Source: UBA7805 sp036146215
GTDB lineage: Bacteria > Planctomycetota > Planctomycetia > Pirellulales > UBA7805
Direction: 5' to 3'
Assembly: GCA_036146215.1 (NCBI GenBank)
Contig: JAYYJN010000217.1
Coordinates: 1-11,502, forward strand
Length of the DNA: 11,502 nt
Both the position numbers and the translations under genes were made by a program. Shown here one piece after another: positions 6,569 to 11,502 of the stretch. Each line of letters begins with the position of its first letter. The stretch's first letter is position 1. The notes beneath the pieces are model-generated. The model was not told where the DNA came from, ran no database searches, and was given only the letters and a program-made list of their open reading frames with translations.

Positions 6569-7444
6569 ATGATTCCTGCTGAGTTGATGAAGAAAATACG
6601 ACGGATTCAGATCCGCACATCGCATGTCGTGGACGATATGCTCGGTGGCCAATACCATTCCGCATTTAAAGGACGAGGGATCGAATTCGAGGAAGTTCGT
6701 CCGTATCAAATTGGCGACGATGTCCGTGCGATCGATTGGAATGTCACGGCGCGGTGTGGCAGTCCGTTCATCAAGCTCTTCCGCGAAGAACGGGAACTCA
6801 CCGTCCACTTGGTGGTAGATCTCAGTGCCTCGCAATCGTTGGGAACACAATTTCAATCTAAGCGTGAACTGGTGACTGAGTTGGGGGCGACACTGGCTTT
6901 TTCCGCGATAAAAAATAATGACAAAGTTGGACTCACTCTATTTACCGATGGCATCGAGAAAGTCGTTCCTCCGTCCAAGGGCACCCGCCACGTCCTGCGC
7001 GTGACACGAGAGTTGCTTTATTGCGAACCCATTGGCCAGGGGACCAATATTGCAGCGGCGATGGATCACGTGAATCGCACTGCCAAGAGACGCTCGGTGA
7101 TCTTCTTGATCAGCGATTTTCAAGATCAGAGCTATCGAAATCCGCTGCGGATTGCCAGACGTAAACACGACATTATCCCGATTGTTGTGGATGATCAAAT
7201 TGAACGGGAAGTGCCGAACGTTGGATTGTTGGAGTTGCGCGATTCGGAAACTGGTGAAACGGTCGTTTTTGATACGACAAGTCGCAAACAGCGACGTGCC
7301 TATACGGAGTTTGCAAATCGCCAGCGCGACGAGAGAGAGCGTCTTTTCAGAGAACTAAAAATGGATCCTATTTATATTCACACGGGCCAGGACGTCGTTG
7401 ATCCGCTTCGGCGTTTTTTTCACAAGCGGGAGGCGCGGCGATGA
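6569..7444 (+). CDS. DUF58 domain protein (VWA-like, MoxR partner)
   Basis: A 291-residue protein without a membrane segment, so cytoplasmic or membrane-associated. Residues about 34-75 carry the DUF58 hallmark FKGRGIEFEEVRPYQIGDD...AIDWNVTAR followed by KLFREERELTVHLVVDLSAS. A VWA-type metal site (MIDAS) appears complete: D84, S86, S88 in DLSAS; T159 in GQGTN; D183 in LISDFQD. DUF58 proteins are almost always encoded directly after moxR and are presumed substrates or adaptors of the ATPase. The start at 6569 is supported by GGAGG at 6554-6558. The stop overlaps the ATG of the next gene (ATGA at 7441-7444), so translation is probably coupled. Confidence 0.93.
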   Translation: MIPAELMKKIRRIQIRTSHVVDDMLGGQYHSAFKGRGIEFEEVRPYQIGDDVRAIDWNVTARCGSPFIKLFREERELTVHLVVDLSASQSLGTQFQSKRELVTELGATLAFSAIKNNDKVGLTLFTDGIEKVVPPSKGTRHVLRVTRELLYCEPIGQGTNIAAAMDHVNRTAKRRSVIFLISDFQDQSYRNPLRIARRKHDIIPIVVDDQIEREVPNVGLLELRDSETGETVVFDTTSRKQRRAYTEFANRQRDERERLFRELKMDPIYIHTGQDVVDPLRRFFHKREARR

Positions 7445-8505
7445 AAACCCAATATCATCAAAATTGCGATCAAAGGAACGCAACTTTTGCAGCAATGCGC
7501 TGTGTATTTGCGTTTGCGTTGTTGGCAGTTGGCGGTTTGGTCGTAAGTGGTTGCAATCACCCGCAGGAGACTAGCGGACAGACGGCAGCATCTGTGATGC
7601 AAATTGTGCATCAGGCAGAGAAGGCTGGTGTCGAGTTGACCAGTTCGGTAGATCACCGAGTTGCCCAGGTGGCGCAACCGATTCACCTGGAAATCACCGC
7701 GCAGGCACCGGCGGGAGTATCGATTCAATTTCCGGAGTATTCAGCGAATCTCGGCCCCTTCCAGATTGTTGATGTCCGGGAGCAGGCCGATGTGCCGCTG
7801 GGAGAGGATCGAGTCTGGAGGCGAGTCTATACTTTGGAGTCTCTCGCTTCCGGAAAGAAGACGATCCCTTCGGTCCAAATTTCTTTTGTTGATCGACGGA
7901 GAGCAAAAGTGGTATCCGATGTTGTGAGTTCCGAACCGGTGGAACTGGAAATTACAAGCTTGCTGGAAGGTCAGGTCGATCTGACTAAGTTTCGTGATAT
8001 TAAGGGCGCGATCGCGTTACAGAGTCCGAAAGCGACAGGCGATTGGACAATCTATGGAATTTCGATCGGAGGCGTCGCTCTGCTAGCCACAGTGATCTTG
8101 CTGCTCTGGCATCGACGTCAACGAAAATATACCCCCGCCGAATCGGCACTTATACAACTGGCTCAATTGGAACAGCGCGACTTATTGGCATCAGGGGAGA
8201 CGCATATTTTTTACTGTTGTCTTACCGACATCATTCGGCACTATATCGAAGATCGATTCGGTTACCGTGCTCCGAAACAAACTACTTCGGAATTCCTGTC
8301 AGCGGTGCAACGAGAAGACTTACTATGTGACAAGCACCAAGCACCGCTGCAGGAGTTCCTCCAAGTGGCTGATATGGTCAAGTTTGCCTGCCATAGTCCT
8401 TCCCATGATGAAGCAGCAGCTGCGATCGGAAAGGCAAGACAGTTTGTTCATGATACGGCCGGCGAGGATACAGCCACCGAGCAGAAGGAGCAGGTAGCAG
8501 CATGA
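7441..8505 (+). CDS. BatD-like lipoprotein with C-terminal DUF4381-like domain
   Basis: A 354-residue protein whose N-terminus reads as a lipoprotein signal: a hydrophobic segment (VFAFALLAVGGLVV) then a lipobox VSGC with Cys38. Residues about 62-175 look like a beta-rich, immunoglobulin-like periplasmic domain of the BatD type. A transmembrane segment follows at 203-223 (ending LLLWHRRQRK). The C-terminal 120 residues, with LTDIIRHYIEDRFGYRAP, TTSEFL and VADMVKFA, resemble the cytoplasmic DUF4381/BatD C-terminal domain. The likely topology is periplasmic N-domain and cytoplasmic C-domain. GGGAGG at 7428-7433 supports the start at 7441; the ATG at 7495 would still leave a signal peptide but lacks a good site. 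It overlaps both neighbours by ATGA. The family assignment rests on pattern and context, not on a catalytic motif. Confidence 0.75.
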   Translation: MKTQYHQNCDQRNATFAAMRCVFAFALLAVGGLVVSGCNHPQETSGQTAASVMQIVHQAEKAGVELTSSVDHRVAQVAQPIHLEITAQAPAGVSIQFPEYSANLGPFQIVDVREQADVPLGEDRVWRRVYTLESLASGKKTIPSVQISFVDRRRAKVVSDVVSSEPVELEITSLLEGQVDLTKFRDIKGAIALQSPKATGDWTIYGISIGGVALLATVILLLWHRRQRKYTPAESALIQLAQLEQRDLLASGETHIFYCCLTDIIRHYIEDRFGYRAPKQTTSEFLSAVQREDLLCDKHQAPLQEFLQVADMVKFACHSPSHDEAAAAIGKARQFVHDTAGEDTATEQKEQVAA

Positions 8506-9590
8506 TTTTTCAAACAGCGAATACATGGTTTTTACTCCTACTTCTGTTGCTTATCCCAGCAGTTTGGATGTTTGTGGCCCGACGACGAAGCCAATCGATT
8601 GCCTTCAGTTCAATCGCCGCTGCCTCGGCAACCGGTGCTACCTGGAAGACCAAAACACGTTGGATTCTGCCGACGCTTCGACTGCTGGCAATCGGTCTGC
8701 TGATTATCAGTCTTGCCCGGCCGCAATTGGGAAGGAAAGTGACGACGATCGATTCGGAAGGGATCGCGATTGAGCTAGTTGTGGACCGCTCCGGGAGCAT
8801 GCAGGCGATGGACTTTGAGGTTGACGGTCAACCGGTAGACAGACTGACTGCAATTAAAGATGTGGCAGGCAAATTTGTCCATGGCGAAGGGTCGTTGCCC
8901 GGTCGATTTGCCGATCTAGTTGGCCTCGTTACCTTCGCCGGTCATGCCGATGGCGTAAGCCCGCTCACAATCGATCATACCTATCTGACCGACCGACTTC
9001 GACAAACCAACATAGTGAAAGACCAAGCTGAAGATGGCACCGCCATTGGTGATGCGGTCAGCCTCGCGCTTGAAAAACTGCAGTCTCTCGACGGGCGTAA
9101 TGAGGAAAAAGCTAATCAAGTCAAAAGTAAAGTTGTGATTTTATTGACTGATGGCGAAAACAATGCCGGCGTTGTGGATCCACTTCAAGCGGCAGAACTG
9201 GCGTCGACGCTGGGCGTAAAGATTTACACGATTGGTGTGGGTACCACCGGTCGAGCGCCGGTGCCTGTGACGCACCCGTTAACTGGTCGCAAAAGCATTC
9301 AATGGGCAGAAGTCCACATCGACGAAGAGACTTTGCAGAAAATTGCGGATACGACAGGGGGCAAGTATTTCAGAGCCACCAATACGGAGTCACTCCGCGA
9401 AATCTATGCAGAGATTGACGCCTTGGAAAAAAGCCGCGTGGAAGAGCAACATTATGTCGACTATCGCGAGCTTGCCATTGAGCCGTTAGCGGCCGGATTT
9501 GTGACTGTTCCACCGCTGGTGCTCCTTGCATTTTTAGCCTTGGGTTTGCAATGCATTTTGGCCGCAACGATTTATCGCCAAGTCCCGTGA
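8502..9590 (+). CDS. batA: BatA-type membrane protein with VWA domain
   Basis: A 362-residue inner-membrane protein. Transmembrane segments: residues 8-26 and about 55-72 at the N-terminus (the BatA N-terminal pair), and 332-357 at the C-terminus. The VWA domain lies between, at about 88-310. Its MIDAS is complete: D95, S97, S99 in DRSGS; T180 in EDGTAIGDA; D217 in LLTDGEN. Loop topology places the VWA domain on one face of the membrane, where it can bind divalent metal and a protein partner. Proteins of this type (Bacteroides aerotolerance) occur with MoxR and DUF58 in many bacteria; the name Bat comes from aerotolerance in Bacteroides, but the role varies and is not shown here. AAGGAG at 8485-8490 precedes the start, which overlaps the previous stop by ATGA. 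Confidence 0.9.
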   Translation: MIFQTANTWFLLLLLLLIPAVWMFVARRRSQSIAFSSIAAASATGATWKTKTRWILPTLRLLAIGLLIISLARPQLGRKVTTIDSEGIAIELVVDRSGSMQAMDFEVDGQPVDRLTAIKDVAGKFVHGEGSLPGRFADLVGLVTFAGHADGVSPLTIDHTYLTDRLRQTNIVKDQAEDGTAIGDAVSLALEKLQSLDGRNEEKANQVKSKVVILLTDGENNAGVVDPLQAAELASTLGVKIYTIGVGTTGRAPVPVTHPLTGRKSIQWAEVHIDEETLQKIADTTGGKYFRATNTESLREIYAEIDALEKSRVEEQHYVDYRELAIEPLAAGFVTVPPLVLLAFLALGLQCILAATIYRQVP

Positions 9591-9603
9591 TACCGGATTG
9601 TGG

Positions 9604-9609
9604 AAAGGA
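9604..9609 (+). promoter_or_regulatory. Ribosome binding site that fixes the BatB-type start
   Basis: AAAGGA lies 6 nt before the ATG at 9616. An in-frame TTG at 9598 precedes this purine-rich tract and would translate it as MWKGKR, so the ATG is preferred. Confidence 0.65.
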
Positions 9610-9615
9610 AAAAGG

Positions 9616-10653
9616 ATGGATATCCAGATTGGAAATATAAGCAGCTTTTTCTGGTTTTGGGTTGTAATTCTTGCTGTCGCAACCATGACTGCCGCATTCT
9701 TTGCGCGTAGACGGGCGATCATGCAATTCGCAACATCCAATCGGATTGCGCAGCTCATACCAGGGGCAAGCTGGAAACGGAGTGTGGCGAGAATTTTGTG
9801 CATCACACTTGCCCTTCTGGCAATGTTGGCTGCAATGATTGATGTGCGGTGGGGTCGCAACTGGCGCGATGTTCCACAAAAGGGAATCGAGGTTGTTTTT
9901 GTCCTTGATATTTCCCGATCCATGTTGGCTGAGGATACGGGTCCGAATCGACTTGACCGCGCAAAACAGCAGGTCACCGACATGCTGGATGTGATGGAGG
10001 GAGATCGGGCCGGACTGGTCGTATTTGCCGGTCGTGCAAAACAACAAATTCCTTTGACGAGCAACTATCACGATTTCAAATTGATGCTCGAGGAAGTGGG
10101 ACCCCATTGTTTGGAGCGGGGTGGCTCGCGGCTTGGCGATGCGATTCGAGTGGCTCGTTCATGCTTTCTGGATGAATCGGATGATCACAAAGCGATTGTG
10201 ATCATCACCGACGGTGAGGATCACGAGAGTCGGCCGGTGGAAGAGGCGGAAGATGCGTTTGCCTCACAGGGAATTCGAACCTTCACGGTCGGTTTGGGCA
10301 GTATGCAAAAGGGAGCTCGGATCCCGGTTCGTCTCGCCAGTCAGAACCGTTCCTATCTGCAGCACAATGGAAAGGAAGTGTGGTCTCGAATGAATGGAGA
10401 GGTTCTCAAAGAGATCGCGCTGGCCGGTGAAGGCGCTTACATTCCGGCAGGTACGAAACAGGTGGATATGGGAGATGTCTATCATTCCTACATTTCTTCT
10501 GTCGAACAAACCGAATTCGAGTCGGCCCGTATAAACAGTTACATTCCCCGCTATCCGTGGTTTATCGGACTGGCCCTGATGGTACTCGCGATCGATACGC
10601 TCTGGATGGCTGGGATAGGCACACCGCTTTGGAGAAAAGGCCGATTGTCATGA
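9616..10653 (+). CDS. batB: BatB-type membrane protein with VWA domain
   Basis: A 345-residue inner-membrane protein paralogous to the preceding gene. Transmembrane segments are seen at about 11-30, 58-76 and 315-334. The VWA domain is at about 91-300. The MIDAS has D98, S100, S102 (DISRS) and D199 (IITDGED); the position that is Thr in the BatA-type neighbour is Ser here (GGSRLGDA, S171), a conservative change that should still coordinate metal. Sequences such as MLAEDTGPNRLDRAK after the first motif are typical of BatB. It begins 25 bp after batA with its own ribosome binding site and ends by overlapping the next start (ATGA at 10650-10653). It likely pairs with BatA in a membrane complex served by MoxR. 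BatA/BatB naming follows order and motifs only. Confidence 0.9.
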   Translation: MDIQIGNISSFFWFWVVILAVATMTAAFFARRRAIMQFATSNRIAQLIPGASWKRSVARILCITLALLAMLAAMIDVRWGRNWRDVPQKGIEVVFVLDISRSMLAEDTGPNRLDRAKQQVTDMLDVMEGDRAGLVVFAGRAKQQIPLTSNYHDFKLMLEEVGPHCLERGGSRLGDAIRVARSCFLDESDDHKAIVIITDGEDHESRPVEEAEDAFASQGIRTFTVGLGSMQKGARIPVRLASQNRSYLQHNGKEVWSRMNGEVLKEIALAGEGAYIPAGTKQVDMGDVYHSYISSVEQTEFESARINSYIPRYPWFIGLALMVLAIDTLWMAGIGTPLWRKGRLS

Positions 10654-11502
10654 ATCACGAACAACGGATTCCACCGATCGCGTTGATTGCGTTTGCGTTG
10701 ACTGCGCTTGCGATGCCGATGCGCTCGACCGCTGCCGAGTCGACCGAATCATCCGGTCGCGATGCCTCACTCCAGGTGACAAAGCAGGTCGCCGACGACG
10801 TGGGCGACGTAGATAGCTCACTCGGTTTTGAATCGATCTACAATCAGGGCGTCGCCCAGTATCGCGAAGGAGAATATGCGGCGGCTCGAGATTTCTTTAC
10901 GCGTTCAACTGCCGTGACCGATCGGGCGCTTGAAGCCAAAGCGCGTTTCAATCTGGCGAACTGCGATTATGCCGAAGCGGTCACCCTCCGTGAGGAAAAT
11001 CCAGAGGAGGCGATCGGGAAGTTGCGGACAGCGATTTCGCACTATCGTGGCGCGATTGAGGCGAACCCGCAAGATGTCGACGCGCGCGCCAATGCGGAAT
11101 TGGCCCAGTTGTTGATTGATCAGATCGAGCAAGAGCAGCAAGAGCAAAACCAGGATCAGCAGAACCAGGACGAGCAACAGCAAGACGAGCAGAGTCAGGA
11201 CGAGCAACAGCAGAACCAGGACGAGCAGCAGCAGGATCAGAGCCAGGACGAGCAACAGCAAGACCAGCAGAACCAGGATCAGCAACAACAGCAAGACGAG
11301 CAGCAGCAGGATCAGAGCCAGGACCAGCAACAGCAGCAAGACGAGCAGCAGCAGGATCAGCAGCAGCAGCAAGATGAGCAGCATCAGGATCAAAACCAGG
11401 ACGAGCAGCATCAGCAAGACCAGCAGAACCAGGATGAGCAGCAGCAGGATCAGCAACAACAGAACCAGGACGATCAGCAGCAACCCCAACGACAACAACC
11501 AC
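10650..11502 (+). CDS. BatC-like TPR protein with Gln/Asp/Glu-rich tail, partial at window end
   Basis: The frame opens with an ATG overlapping the BatB stop and stays open to the last base (284 complete codons), so the C-terminus is missing. Residues 1-29 form a signal peptide (core PPIALIAFALTALAMP, cleavage near RSTAA). Residues about 60-158 contain TPR-like helices: NQGVAQYREGEYAAARDFF, then KARFNLANCDYAEA and ISHYRGAIEANPQDVDARAN. From about residue 158 the chain becomes almost only Gln, Asp, Glu and Asn, with a few Ser and His, for at least 120 residues, ending in view with QQQPQRQQP. AAAGG at 10636-10640 gives a suitable ribosome binding site. BatC proteins are periplasmic TPR proteins of Bat operons; position and TPRs support that reading. 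The long antisense leucine-rich frames here are artefacts of the repeat. Confidence 0.85.
   Translation, partial: MNHEQRIPPIALIAFALTALAMPMRSTAAESTESSGRDASLQVTKQVADDVGDVDSSLGFESIYNQGVAQYREGEYAAARDFFTRSTAVTDRALEAKARFNLANCDYAEAVTLREENPEEAIGKLRTAISHYRGAIEANPQDVDARANAELAQLLIDQIEQEQQEQNQDQQNQDEQQQDEQSQDEQQQNQDEQQQDQSQDEQQQDQQNQDQQQQQDEQQQDQSQDQQQQQDEQQQDQQQQQDEQHQDQNQDEQHQQDQQNQDEQQQDQQQQNQDDQQQPQRQQP
11121..11502 (+). repeat. Degenerate CAG/GAC-type coding repeat (Q/D/E-rich tail)
   Basis: Imperfect repeats built from CAG, CAA, GAC, GAT, GAG and AAC codons encode variations on QDEQQQDQ and QNQDEQQQ. The repeat continues to the window edge, so the full length is unknown. Synonymous variation (CAG/CAA, GAC/GAT) shows it is an aged, selected protein repeat more than a fresh triplet expansion, although such tracts are still prone to slippage and to assembly error. 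Confidence 0.85.

Noticed and set aside
9370..10107. 245-codon minus-strand frame across the batA/batB junction
   Set aside because: It crosses two clear VWA genes in antisense, has unstructured Cys/His-rich composition and no recognisable domain.
10905..11498. Long minus-strand frame encoding an almost pure leucine/valine/isoleucine protein, and another Ala/Pro/Asp-rich one at 10981-11502
   Set aside because: Both are the reverse complement of the CAG/GAC-rich repeat of the plus-strand BatC-like gene; their composition follows from the repeat and neither has a plausible start region.

Overview
The window looks like a piece of a planctomycete chromosome. The evidence is the gene families, not any marker gene: a DUF1559 (prepilin-like) C-terminus, a DUF1501 protein with a twin-arginine leader, and a very long PSCyt1/DUF1549/DUF1553 protein. 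All three are families expanded chiefly in Planctomycetota and related phyla. No rRNA, tRNA, CRISPR array, insertion sequence or phage gene was seen.

Layout. (1) 1-279, plus strand: the tail of a DUF1559 protein whose start lies outside the window. (2) 5036 down to 314, minus strand: a two-gene operon, a PSCyt1-DUF1549-DUF1553 protein followed 34 bp later by a DUF1501 protein. This is the standard planctomycete pair of exported enzymes or scaffolds thought to act in degradation of complex polymers. (3) 5037-5474: a divergent intergenic region, unusually rich in signals. (4) 5475 to the window end, plus strand: a tightly packed MoxR/Bat operon: MoxR AAA+ ATPase, DUF58 protein, BatD-like lipoprotein with a DUF4381-like C-terminus, BatA-type and BatB-type membrane VWA proteins, and a BatC-like TPR protein with a huge Q/D/E-rich tail. 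The tail gene is open at the window edge. Three of the five junctions are 4-bp ATGA overlaps.

How the genes fit together. By analogy with known MoxR/VWA modules, the MoxR ATPase probably works with the DUF58 protein and the membrane VWA proteins as a chaperone or metal-dependent assembly complex at the cytoplasmic membrane. The BatD-like and BatC-like proteins would supply periplasmic domains. The substrate is not revealed by the sequence.

The most notable signal is in the intergenic region. There is an essentially perfect sigma-54 (RpoN) promoter at 5309-5325, with GG-N10-GC spacing, about 150 bp upstream of moxR and reading into it. Behind it lie a 12/13 match to the IHF consensus embedded in a perfect 8-bp inverted repeat (5278-5301) and a more distal inverted repeat (5187-5201). 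This is the classical layout of an enhancer-dependent promoter and suggests the Bat operon is switched on by an RpoN activator. Other points worth a look are a 13-bp perfect hairpin between moxR and the DUF58 gene, a pair of mutually exclusive GC hairpins at 5236-5259, and the polyanionic Gln-rich tail of the BatC-like protein.
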